Source of the DNA: an uncultured Alphaproteobacteria bacterium
Lineage (GTDB): Bacteria > Pseudomonadota > Alphaproteobacteria > Reyranellales > Reyranellaceae
Assembly: GCA_903929895.1 (NCBI GenBank)
Contig: CAIYWM010000835.1
Span: forward strand, 1 to 21,223
Reading direction: 5' to 3'
DNA length: 21,223 nucleotides
Each line of letters starts with the position of its first letter. The stretch's first letter is position 1. The notes under the pieces were generated by a model that did no database searches, was not told where the DNA came from, and saw nothing but the letters and a program-made list of their open reading frames with translations. This document shows positions 15,040-21,223 of this stretch, in pieces. A program made the position numbers and the translations under genes.

Positions 15040-16155
15040 ATGCGCGTCGGTGTGCCGAAAGAGATCAAGACCCATGAATATCGCGTCGGGCTGACGCCCG
15101 GCGCGGTCCGCGAATACGTTCATGCCGGCCACGAGGTCGTGGTCGAGACCGGCGCGGGCGCCGGGATCGGGGCAAGCGACGAGGTCTACCGCACGGCGGG
15201 CGCGCGCATTGCCGACACGGCCGCCGAGATCTTCTCGACCGCGGAGATGATCGTGAAGGTGAAGGAGCCGCAGCCCGGCGAATGGGTGCAACTGCGCTCA
15301 GGCCAGATCCTGTTCACCTACCTTCATCTCGCCGCCGATCCCGCGCAGGCCAAGGGCCTGATTGAATCGGGCTGCACCGCCATCGCCTACGAGACCGTGA
15401 CCGATGCTCGCGGCGGCCTGCCGCTGCTCGCGCCGATGAGCGAGGTCGCCGGGCGTCTCTCGATCGAGGCGGCGGGCGGCGCCCTGCAGCGTCACCGCGG
15501 CGGGCGTGGCCTGCTGCTTGGTGGCGTACCCGGCGTCAAGCCAGCCCATGTCGTCGTGCTGGGCGGCGGTGTCGTGGGCACGCACGCCGCACGGATGGCC
15601 GCCGGGCTCGGCGCCGAGGTCACGGTGCTCGACCGCTCGCTGCCGCGGTTGCGCGAGCTCGACGAGCTGTTCCAGGGCCGGGTCCGCACGCGCTACTCGA
15701 CGATCGACGCCATCGAGCAGGAAGTCTTCTCGGCCGACGCCGTGATCGGCGCCGTGCTGGTGGCCGGCGCCACCGCGCCCAGGCTCGTGACCAAGGCAAT
15801 GCTGAAGTCGATGAAGCCGGGCGCGGTGATCGTCGACGTCGCCATCGACCAGGGCGGGTGCTTCGAGACCTCGCATGCCACGACGCATGCCGACCCGACC
15901 TACGAGGTCGACGGCATCATCCATTATTGAGTGGCCAACATGCCGGGCGCCGTCCCCGTGACCTCGAGCGAGGCGCTGAACAATGCGACCCTGCCGTTCG
16001 GCCTCGCCCTCGCCGCCAAGGGCCTCGCCGCCATCTCCGCAAACCCGCATCTCGCCGCCGGCCTCAACGTCCATCGCGGCCGCCTGACGCACAAGGCGGC
16101 GGCCGAAAGCCTCGGCCTTCCCTACGCGCCCGCCGAGCAGGCGATCGCCGGCTGA
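15040..16155 (+). pseudogene. ald: Alanine dehydrogenase, interrupted by an in-frame TGA codon
   Basis: Read through, this is a 371-codon alanine dehydrogenase plus the normal stop. The enzyme interconverts L-alanine and pyruvate plus ammonia with NAD. All four catalytic residues are at their family positions: R15 (HEYRVGL), K75 (VKVKEP), H96 (TYLHLA) and D270 (VAIDQGG). The NAD-binding loop GGGVVG is at 175-180. Codon 297 (15928-15930) is TGA, between GIIHY and [12 protein letters not shown]. Homologues have Cys or Ala here (HYCVANMPG), so the original codon was probably TGC or TGT. The frame is intact after it to the stop at 16155. Termination would give a 296-residue product lacking the conserved VANMPG loop and C-terminal helices. 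GGAG eight bases before the ATG supports the start. The gene is divergent from an AldR-like regulator. Confidence 0.9.
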
Positions 16156-16164
16156 CCTGTATTC

Positions 16165-16192
16165 CTCCCCGCCTTCTCTTCAGGGCGGGGAG
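16165..16192. terminator. GC-rich hairpin after ald, possible weak terminator
   Basis: CTCCCCGCC (16165-16173) pairs perfectly with GGCGGGGAG (16184-16192) across a 10-base loop, ten bases after the ald stop. There is no run of T on either side, so it may slow polymerase or protect the 3' end rather than act as a full intrinsic terminator. Confidence 0.4.
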
Positions 16193-16213
16193 AATATCCT
16201 GCCTCCGCATGGC

Positions 16214-16252
16214 TTGATTCCATCACTCCAACGATCTATGGATTGTTAGATC
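16214..16252 (+). promoter_or_regulatory. Promoter and inverted-repeat operator of the ArsR/SmtB-type gene
   Basis: TTGATT (16214-16219), a 17-base spacer and TATGGA (16237-16242) form a reasonable sigma-70 promoter. An inverted repeat, GATCTA (16233-16238) and TAGATC (16247-16252) with an 8-base spacer, overlaps the -10 box and stops just before the ATG at 16254. ArsR/SmtB repressors commonly bind such sites over their own promoter. The expected transcript start is about four bases before the ATG, and no ribosome binding site is present, so the mRNA may be almost leaderless. Confidence 0.5.
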
Positions 16253-16253
16253 A

Positions 16254-16568
16254 ATGGTAAGGAAATCCATACTCAAAGCGGCCGGCGGCCGGCACCTGGA
16301 AGAAGCGGCCCGCATGTTCGACGCCCTGTCGGACGTTGCGCGCCTGCGGACACTGATGCTGCTCGCCGACAACAACCTCAGCGTCTCGGAAATTGCCGCC
16401 GCCGAGGAAGAGAAGATCACCACCGTTTCGGCGCGCCTGCAGGTGTTGCATGCCGCCCGACTGATCGAGCGCCAGAGGGAGGGCAAGAGCGTCATCTACC
16501 GGATCGCCGACGATCACGTTCTCACGCTTGTCCGCAACGCCATCGCCCACGCTGGCGAGAGGCACTGA
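16254..16568 (+). CDS. ArsR/SmtB family zinc-sensing repressor with complete alpha-5 metal site
   Basis: This 104-residue winged-helix protein has the ArsR core: MFDALSDVARLRTLMLLADNNLSVSEIA (residues 21-48), the recognition helix TVSARLQVLHAARLIERQREGKSVIYRI (57-84), then the C-terminal helix. That helix reads D86-x-H88, ten residues, H99-x-x-E102. This is exactly the alpha-5 site that binds Zn(II) in SmtB and CzrA (D-x-H-x10-H-x2-E), so it should release DNA when zinc is plentiful. The Cys-based arsenic or cadmium sites (alpha-3 CxC) are absent. It precedes the His-rich gene by 23 bases and is presumably co-transcribed with and controls it. The start has no ribosome binding site; a later ATG at 16314 would remove only the N-terminal helix. 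Confidence 0.88.
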   Translation: MVRKSILKAAGGRHLEEAARMFDALSDVARLRTLMLLADNNLSVSEIAAAEEEKITTVSARLQVLHAARLIERQREGKSVIYRIADDHVLTLVRNAIAHAGERH

Positions 16569-16591
16569 ATTTTCACGAAAGGATGAATGTC

Positions 16592-16957
16592 ATGTCCAGC
16601 CACGACCATAAGATCCATGCCGACCATCCGCACGCGCATGGCCCAGCCTGCGGTCACACCGCGATCAAGCACGGCGATCATCTCGACTACCTGCACGATG
16701 GCCATCTCCATCACCCGCACGGCAATCACGTCGACGAGCACACGATCGAGGTGAGCGCCCACACTCCGGGGGCCTGCACGCCCGACCATGTCTGCGCCGG
16801 CCATGACAAGAACCACAAGCATGGCCCGGGCTGCGGCCACGAAGCGGTGCCGCACGGCGACCATGTCGACTACCTGGTCGACGGGCACCTGCATCACCCC
16901 CATGGCGCGCACTGCGACAACCACGGTCCCGTGGAGATCGTCCAGAAGGCCGCGTAG
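16592..16957 (+). CDS. Histidine-rich metal-binding protein with two tandem repeat units
   Basis: This 121-residue protein has 30 His and 5 Cys with many Asp and Gly, and no signal peptide or membrane segment, so it is probably a cytoplasmic metal-binding or storage protein. It is built on two copies of a 35-residue unit (residues 16-50 and 77-111; 26 identical positions). Each unit contains CGH, HGDH, DYL and DGHLHHPHG in order, separated by a spacer with ACTPDHVCAGHD. Zinc is the likeliest ligand because of the SmtB-type regulator before it and the Zur-like box and COG0523 genes after it; nickel or copper cannot be excluded. The ATG at 16592 is preferred over one nine bases earlier because AAAGGA sits eight bases upstream. 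A strong terminator follows. Confidence 0.86.
   Translation: MSSHDHKIHADHPHAHGPACGHTAIKHGDHLDYLHDGHLHHPHGNHVDEHTIEVSAHTPGACTPDHVCAGHDKNHKHGPGCGHEAVPHGDHVDYLVDGHLHHPHGAHCDNHGPVEIVQKAA
16637..16741 (+). repeat. First copy of the His-rich 35-codon repeat
   Basis: Codes for residues 16-50 of the His-rich protein. Shared landmarks with the second copy are C-G-H, H-G-D-H, D-Y-L and D-G-H-L-H-H-P-H-G. Confidence 0.85.
16820..16924 (+). repeat. Second copy of the His-rich 35-codon repeat
   Basis: Codes for residues 77-111 of the His-rich protein. It matches the first copy at 26 of 35 residues; one difference adds a Cys (HCDN where the first copy has HVDE). Confidence 0.85.
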
Positions 16958-16968
16958 CGCGGACCGAT

Positions 16969-16999
16969 AAAGGGGCGGGAGGCAACTCCCGCCCTTTTT
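16969..16999 (+). terminator. Strong intrinsic terminator after the His-rich gene
   Basis: A perfect stem, GGGCGGGAG (16973-16981) with CTCCCGCCC (16986-16994), closes a GCAA tetraloop and is followed by TTTTT (16995-16999). Upstream A residues can extend the stem into the T run. It separates the ArsR/His-rich unit from the Zur-box-controlled operon. Confidence 0.94.
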
Positions 17000-17030
17000 G
17001 TTTGCGCGCGATTCCGCAGCTTGACCATTA

Positions 17031-17053
17031 GAAATGTTATACTGTACCAATTC
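17031..17053. promoter_or_regulatory. Zur-like box (zinc uptake regulator operator)
   Basis: A 23-base pseudo-palindrome: the left half is GAAATGTTATA, the centre C, and the right half TGTACCAATTC. The left half equals the classic proteobacterial Zur half-site, and the right half matches its reverse complement (TATAACATTTC) at 8 of 11 positions. It is an AT-rich island lying 53 bases before the first COG0523 gene. It contains TATACT (17038-17043), which could be a -10 box, so a bound Zur would cover the promoter. Genes of the COG0523 family are well-known Zur targets, which supports the call. Confidence 0.7.
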
Positions 17054-17106
17054 TAGGAGACCACCGCAGACGCCCCTGGTCCGCAGGGGATTCCCGAGAG
17101 GCATTC

Positions 17107-18066
17107 ATGGATCAGGTCCCCGTCACCGTGCTGACCGGATACCTCGGCGCCGGAAAGACAACCCTCCTCAACCGCCTGCTGACCGAGCAGCACGGCCGGA
17201 AGTTTGCCGTCATCGTCAACGAGTTTGGCGAACTTGGCATCGACAACGATCTCGTCGTCGATGCCGAGGAAGAAGTGTTCGAGATGAACAACGGCTGCAT
17301 CTGCTGCACCGTGCGCGGCGATCTGATCCGCATCATCGAAGGGCTGATGAAACGCAAGGGCCGCTTTGATGCGATCCTGATCGAGACCACGGGCCTGGCC
17401 GACCCGGCGCCGGTCGCCCAGACCTTCTTCGTCGACGAGGACGTGCGCAGCCGGACCCGGCTCGATTCCATCATCACGGTCGTCGATGCGAAGAACTTTC
17501 TGCAACGGCTGGAAGACAGTCATGAAGCCGCCGAGCAGGTCGCCTTCGCCGACATCGTTCTGCTGAACAAGGTCGATCTCGTCCCGGCCGAGGAGGCGGC
17601 CCGCGTCGAGGCCCGCATCCGCGCGATCAATCCGATGGCCCGCCTGCACCGGACCGATCATTGCGCCCTGCCGGTCACGGAGCTGCTCGATCGCGGGGCC
17701 TTCGACCTCAACCGCATTCTCGAGATCGAGCCCGGCTTCCTGGGCGAGGACGATCACGAGCACGACGAGGCAATCACCAGCGTCTCGTTGCGGGCCTCGC
17801 GGCCCGTGGATGCGCCCCGGTTCACGACATGGATTTCAGAACTGCTGCGCGTTCGTGGCACCGACATCCTTCGCTGCAAAGGCATCCTCGAGCTGAACAA
17901 CAGCCCCAACCGCTATGTGTTCCAGGGCGTGCACATGCTGATGGATGCCACCGTCGGCAGACCCTGGAAGGATCACGACACACGCGAATCGCGCTTCGTC
18001 CTGATCGGTCGGAATCTCGACGCGGCAGCCCTCAAGGCGGGATTCGAGTCGTGTCTGGCGCCGTGA
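17107..18066 (+). CDS. COG0523 (CobW-like) GTPase, putative zinc metallochaperone
   Basis: This 319-residue G3E-family GTPase has a Walker A motif GYLGAGKT (11-18), the metal-binding CICC motif (C64, C66, C67) within NNGCICCTVRGDL, ETTG (93-96), NKVD guanine specificity at 154-157, and a CobW C-terminal domain from about 225. The short acidic-His segment EDDHEHDE (214-221) can bind metal. COG0523 members of this type use GTP to hand zinc to client enzymes when zinc is scarce. GAGAGG five bases before the ATG supports the start. It is the first gene after the Zur-like box, and its stop overlaps the start of the DUF1826 gene. A role with cobalt or nickel cannot be excluded by sequence. Confidence 0.92.
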   Translation: MDQVPVTVLTGYLGAGKTTLLNRLLTEQHGRKFAVIVNEFGELGIDNDLVVDAEEEVFEMNNGCICCTVRGDLIRIIEGLMKRKGRFDAILIETTGLADPAPVAQTFFVDEDVRSRTRLDSIITVVDAKNFLQRLEDSHEAAEQVAFADIVLLNKVDLVPAEEAARVEARIRAINPMARLHRTDHCALPVTELLDRGAFDLNRILEIEPGFLGEDDHEHDEAITSVSLRASRPVDAPRFTTWISELLRVRGTDILRCKGILELNNSPNRYVFQGVHMLMDATVGRPWKDHDTRESRFVLIGRNLDAAALKAGFESCLAP

Positions 18067-18677
18067 CCGTACGGGTCGTCGAGAGCAGCGATGACGCCGT
18101 CCTGCATCGGGTTGCCGAGAACGACGTCGCCCTCGCCATCTGGCATCGCCCCCAACCGGCGGGGCTGGCCGCCTGGCTCGATTCCCTGCCGGCGGAACGC
18201 CTGCCCGAGGGCCACTTCATCGGACCGGCCGCCTGCGTCCCGGCCCGGCTCGCCGCCCTCTGCGATCTCGTGGAGCTTGCGGACAGCCCCGAGCGCCGCG
18301 CACTGATCGACGATATTGCCGGGCTTGCACGCTGCTTCGCCGCGCGCGCCGGCAGCCCCGACGTCGACCTGCGCTTGGAAGCGATCACCCATGACGCCTG
18401 CTGGCGGTTCCATCGCGACCATGTCGGCTACCGTCTCAACGCAACCTATCGCGGGCCCGGCACGCAATGGCCGCCACTCGAGCATGCCGCCCGCGCGCTG
18501 AAGGCGCAGCGCCGCTATCGCGGGCCCCTGAACGAATTCCCGCGCTTTGCCGCCGGTCTGTTCAAGGGCGTGGTGCGGGCCGGGACGAAAGCCATCGTGC
18601 ACCGCTCACCCCCGGTCGCCGGCAGCGGCCAGACGCGACTCTTCCTCTGCCTCAACGAGGTTCATGACGATGAATAG
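18063..18677 (+). CDS. DUF1826 domain protein, possible iron-dependent enzyme
   Basis: This 204-residue protein belongs to the DUF1826 family, commonly found beside COG0523 GTPases in zinc-limitation loci; its function is unknown. The conserved core is [20 protein letters not shown] (113-132) continuing into GTQW, and later [11 protein letters not shown] (174-184) followed by [10 protein letters not shown]117-x-D119 plus H180 with a nearby Arg resembles the HxD...H iron site and 2-oxoglutarate-binding Arg of Fe(II) dioxygenases. This is my inference and not an established fact. The GTG at 18063 overlaps the upstream stop (GTGA); a GTG 12 bases earlier is also possible. Its last 8 bases overlap the next COG0523 gene. 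Confidence 0.8.
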   Translation: MTVRVVESSDDAVLHRVAENDVALAIWHRPQPAGLAAWLDSLPAERLPEGHFIGPAACVPARLAALCDLVELADSPERRALIDDIAGLARCFAARAGSPDVDLRLEAITHDACWRFHRDHVGYRLNATYRGPGTQWPPLEHAARALKAQRRYRGPLNEFPRFAAGLFKGVVRAGTKAIVHRSPPVAGSGQTRLFLCLNEVHDDE

Positions 18678-19875
18678 GCTCCCCGTCACCGTGCTGTCCG
18701 GCTATCTCGGCGCCGGCAAGACGACCTTGCTCAACCATGTCCTGAACAACCGCGAGGGCCGCAAGGTCGCGGTGATCGTGAACGACATGAGCGAGATCAA
18801 CATCGATGCCGCCCTCGTGCGCCAGGGCGGCGCCGAGTTGAGCCGCAGCGAAGAGAAGCTGGTTGAGATGTCGAACGGCTGCATCTGCTGCACCCTGCGC
18901 GAAGATCTCCTCGAGGAGGTCGAGCGGCTGGCAGCCGAGGGACGCTTCGACTATCTGCTGATCGAATCGACCGGGATTTCCGAGCCCATGCCGGTCGCCG
19001 CCACCTTCGAATTCGAGGACGAGGCGGGCAAGAGCCTGTCGAAGGTCGCGCGCCTCGACACGATGGTGACGGTGGTCGACGCCCGGGCGTTCATCGAGGA
19101 GTACAGCTCGGCCGACTTCCTGCATCAGCGCGGCCAGACCGCCGAGCCCGAGGATACGCGGACGGTTGTCGACCTGCTGGTCGAACAGGTCGAGTTCGCC
19201 GACGTCATCGTCGTGAACAAGGCCGATCTCGTCTCGCCCGATGAACTCGGCTTCCTGAAGACGATGCTGCGGCGTCTCAATGCCAAGGCCCGGATCGTCA
19301 CCGGCGAGTTCGGCAAGGTGCCACTCGACCAGATCATGGACACCGGCCTGTTCTCCTATGAGAAGGCCAGCGAGGCCCCCGGCTGGATGCAGGAGATGCG
19401 CGGCATCCATACGCCGGAAACCGAGACCTACGGTTTCTGGAGCTTCGTCTACAAGGCCCGCCGGCCGTTCAATCCCATGCGCCTCTACGCCCTGCTCAAC
19501 GGCCGCTGGGACGGTGTGATCCGCTCCAAGGGCTTCTTCTGGCTGGCGTCACGCATGAACTTCGCAGGCTCCCTCAGCCAGGCCGGCGGCATGCTTCGCC
19601 ACGAAGCAGCAGGCGCCTGGTGGGCGGCGGTGAAGCGCGAGGACTGGCCCCAGGATTCGACCTGGCGCGCCACCATCCGCAATTCCTTCAAGAGCCCCTA
19701 CGGCGACCGCCGGCAGGAGATCGTGTTCATCGGCACCAAGGGCATGGACCGCAAGGAACTCACGCGCCGTCTCGATGACTGCCTCCTGACCGACGCCGAG
19801 ATGAAGATGGGACCCGCGATGTGGGGCCGGCTCCCCGACCCCTTCCCCGTCTGGAAAATGCCGGGGCACGAATGA
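18670..19875 (+). CDS. COG0523 (CobW-like) GTPase, longer ZagA/ZigA-like type
   Basis: This 401-residue G3E GTPase has Walker A GYLGAGKT (11-18), CICC (C71, C73, C74), ESTG (99-102) and NKAD (183-186). Its longer C-terminal half carries [28 protein letters not shown] and the terminal VWKMPGHE. The length and this C-terminal part match the YciC/ZagA/ZigA branch, which is induced by zinc starvation and supports zinc-dependent enzymes. It differs clearly from the 319-residue paralogue upstream, so the two are old paralogues rather than a recent duplication. The ATG at 18670 is preferred over one at 18664 because GAGG is nine bases upstream. Its stop overlaps the start of the next small gene by four bases (ATGA). 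Confidence 0.92.
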   Translation: MNRLPVTVLSGYLGAGKTTLLNHVLNNREGRKVAVIVNDMSEINIDAALVRQGGAELSRSEEKLVEMSNGCICCTLREDLLEEVERLAAEGRFDYLLIESTGISEPMPVAATFEFEDEAGKSLSKVARLDTMVTVVDARAFIEEYSSADFLHQRGQTAEPEDTRTVVDLLVEQVEFADVIVVNKADLVSPDELGFLKTMLRRLNAKARIVTGEFGKVPLDQIMDTGLFSYEKASEAPGWMQEMRGIHTPETETYGFWSFVYKARRPFNPMRLYALLNGRWDGVIRSKGFFWLASRMNFAGSLSQAGGMLRHEAAGAWWAAVKREDWPQDSTWRATIRNSFKSPYGDRRQEIVFIGTKGMDRKELTRRLDDCLLTDAEMKMGPAMWGRLPDPFPVWKMPGHE

Positions 19876-20165
19876 GCCACCGACATCCATCGGCCACCGG
19901 CCGCGACGACGGCGCAGCGACAAGCCCCGAGGCGCGGATTGCGGAGGTCCATGCGGCCGACGTCGCCAAGGCCCGCACCCTGCTGAAGGACGCCATCGCC
20001 TCGGCGCGGGAGCAATGGCTTCCGGGCAATGCGATCGCCGACGCCCTGGTCCAGGAACTGATCGACCTCGGGTCGCGCGGAGCGCCGCCGGCCCGGACTT
20101 CGGCCTATCTCCGCGGCGTCGCACATCTGCTCGACGACGCGGCGGCCGCCCCCAGGACGAACTGA
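19872..20165 (+). CDS. Small hypothetical protein in the zinc operon
   Basis: This 97-residue protein is not recognised. It starts with an ATG overlapping the upstream stop (ATGA), so it is almost certainly translated with its neighbour. The first 20 residues are polar with two His (MSHRHPS). The rest is mainly helical and Ala-rich ([18 protein letters not shown], then [13 protein letters not shown], then [15 protein letters not shown]). There are no Cys, signal peptide or membrane segments. Position between the COG0523 gene and the iron alcohol dehydrogenase gene (14 bases on) suggests a shared role, but none can be named. Confidence 0.62.
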   Translation: MSHRHPSATGRDDGAATSPEARIAEVHAADVAKARTLLKDAIASAREQWLPGNAIADALVQELIDLGSRGAPPARTSAYLRGVAHLLDDAAAAPRTN

Positions 20166-20179
20166 CGAGACGGCGCGAC

Positions 20180-21223
20180 ATGGCGATTCTGAGCTATCTC
20201 ACCACCACGCATTTCGACTTCGGCGCCCTCCGCATCCTGCCGAAGGAGCTGGAACGTCTCGGCATGCACCGGCCGCTGATCGCGACCGACCGCGGCGTCC
20301 GCGCCGCCGGCCTGCTCGATGCCGTGCTCGCCGTCATTCCAGGCGCCCAAGACATTCCCGTCTTCGACGACACGCCCGGCAATCCCACCGAAGCGGCGGC
20401 GCTGGCGGCCTTCGATCTCTACCAGGCGAACGGGTGCGACGGTGTCATCGGCCTGGGCGGTGGATCGTCCATGGACCTCGGCAAGGCCGTCGCCCTGCTG
20501 GCCGGTAGTGGCGGCTCCCTCGACCGCTACGATCCGCTGACGGGCGGTGCCCGCCGGATCGACCGGGTCGCGCCGGTCATCGCCATTCCCACCACGTCGG
20601 GCACCGGCAGCGAAGTGTCGGTCGGCTTCGTGATCGTCATGAAGGACGGCCGCAAGCTCACCTTCGCCAGTCCGAAGATGATCCCGAGCGTCGCGATCTG
20701 CGATCCCGAACTGACCCTCGGCCTGCCGCCCGCGCTCACGGCGGCGACCGGCATGGATGCGGTGACCCATTGCATCGAGGCCATCCTGTCGCCGGTGGTG
20801 AATCCGCCGGCGGAAGGGATCGGGTACGACGGGCTGCGGCGGGCCTGGCGGCACATCGAGAGGGCCGTGCAGGACGGCAGCGACCGCGAGGCACGCTGGA
20901 ACATGATGATGGCGTCGACCGAGGGGGCAATGGCCTTCGTGAAGGGATTGGGCGCCGTCCACTCGATGAGCCATGCCGCCGGTCGCCTGCCCGGCCTCAG
21001 GCTGCACCATGGCACGCTGAACGCCGTGATCCTGCCGACGATCCTGCGCTTCAACGCCGGCACGGCGCCCGAGAAATACGATCGGATGGCCGAAGCCATG
21101 GGCCTCTCCACCGGCGCCGATCTGGCCGAGGCGGTCCTGGCGCGCAACGCGAGCATCGGCCTGCCCGGCGGACTGCGCGTGATGGGCGTCACCGAGGAGA
21201 TGATTCCCGACCTCGTGCCGCAC
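20180..21223 (+). CDS. Iron-containing (group III) alcohol dehydrogenase, 3' end cut by window edge
   Basis: 348 residues of an iron-type alcohol dehydrogenase (usual length about 380-390), open to the window edge. The NAD-binding GGGSSMDLGK (93-102) and TTSGTGSEVS (138-147) are typical. The metal ligands appear as D193 and H197 (MDAVTHCIEA), H261 (VHSMSHAAG) and H277 (LHHGTLNA), closely matching the positions in E. coli FucO. It oxidises an alcohol or reduces an aldehyde; the substrate is unknown. Start choice: first ATG in frame, 14 bases after the previous gene, with only a weak ribosome binding site. As the last visible gene of a Zur-box operon, it may replace a zinc alcohol dehydrogenase during zinc shortage; that is inference. 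Confidence 0.92.
   Translation, partial: MAILSYLTTTHFDFGALRILPKELERLGMHRPLIATDRGVRAAGLLDAVLAVIPGAQDIPVFDDTPGNPTEAAALAAFDLYQANGCDGVIGLGGGSSMDLGKAVALLAGSGGSLDRYDPLTGGARRIDRVAPVIAIPTTSGTGSEVSVGFVIVMKDGRKLTFASPKMIPSVAICDPELTLGLPPALTAATGMDAVTHCIEAILSPVVNPPAEGIGYDGLRRAWRHIERAVQDGSDREARWNMMMASTEGAMAFVKGLGAVHSMSHAAGRLPGLRLHHGTLNAVILPTILRFNAGTAPEKYDRMAEAMGLSTGADLAEAVLARNASIGLPGGLRVMGVTEEMIPDLVPH

Noticed and set aside
12513..15291. Two long minus-strand open frames (12513-14072 and 13480-15291)
   Set aside because: They cross leuC, leuD, eamA, lrp and ald without respecting gene borders, and the products are Arg/Gly-rich without domains.
13323..15930. Alternative genetic code with TAG or TGA as sense
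   Set aside because: Both codons are used as ordinary stops by many intact genes here, for example TAG for the NYN gene, DUF1826 and the leuD end, and TGA for leuC and both COG0523-type genes.
15928..15990. Selenocysteine insertion at the ald TGA
   Set aside because: I see no convincing bacterial SECIS hairpin just after the TGA, only a short CCTCG/CGAGG stem, and alanine dehydrogenase is not a known selenoprotein. It is kept only as something to test.
15931..16155. Separate small gene after the ald stop
   Set aside because: The product begins VANMPG and is the conserved C-terminal part of alanine dehydrogenase in the same frame. It was merged into ald, though re-initiation at the GTG is possible.
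16592..16957. Minus-strand frames opposite the His-rich gene, rich in Met, Val and Arg
   Set aside because: They are antisense translations of CAC/CAT and GAC codons. The plus-strand gene has a ribosome binding site, repeats and context.

Overview
The window is GC-rich, gene-dense chromosomal DNA with short intergenic gaps on both strands. It is most likely from an alphaproteobacterium. The support is the LysR/DUF1127 pair, an Lrp-type regulator divergent from ald, a class III cyclase with HAMP, a Zur-type box and high third-position GC. The genus cannot be fixed from this sequence, though a Reyranella- or Rhizobiales-like background would fit. I see no tRNA, rRNA, CRISPR array, insertion sequence or phage gene, and no stretch over 300 bases lacks a gene.

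Left part (1-5752): the start of a P-loop kinase-like gene runs off the left edge. Next come an Asp/Glu racemase-family gene without the usual catalytic cysteines, a NYN-OST-HTH putative RNA-binding nuclease and a membrane fatty acid desaturase. On the minus strand, a PPOX-type flavoprotein gene precedes a two-TM sensor adenylate cyclase.

Flavoenzyme locus (5845-8905): a GntR/FCD regulator and a luciferase-like (LLM) oxidoreductase lie on the minus strand, opposite an acyl-CoA-dehydrogenase-fold monooxygenase. The two transcription units share one small control region in which two promoters face each other. The substrate is unknown.

Middle (8906-16192): a GcvA-like LysR gene is divergent from a DUF1127 protein. 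These are followed by a strong terminator, a TPR protein with a shortened glycosyltransferase-like tail, leuC-leuD, an EamA-type exporter, and an Lrp/AsnC regulator divergent from alanine dehydrogenase. Two of these enzymes carry single in-frame nonsense codons with an intact frame on both sides: leuD has TAG at 13323 and ald has TGA at 15928.

Right part (16214-21223), the most interesting region: two zinc modules lie back to back. The first is an ArsR/SmtB regulator with the complete alpha-5 zinc-sensing motif plus a 121-residue protein that is one quarter histidine and built on a duplicated 35-residue repeat. It ends at a strong terminator. Then comes a Zur-like box and a tightly overlapping operon: COG0523 GTPase, DUF1826 protein, second COG0523 GTPase, a 97-residue orphan protein and an iron-type alcohol dehydrogenase that runs off the right edge. 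My reading is that the first module handles zinc excess or buffering. The second would be a zinc-starvation module that delivers scarce zinc and substitutes an iron enzyme. DUF1826 has residues resembling an HxD...H iron site, so it may be another iron-using member.
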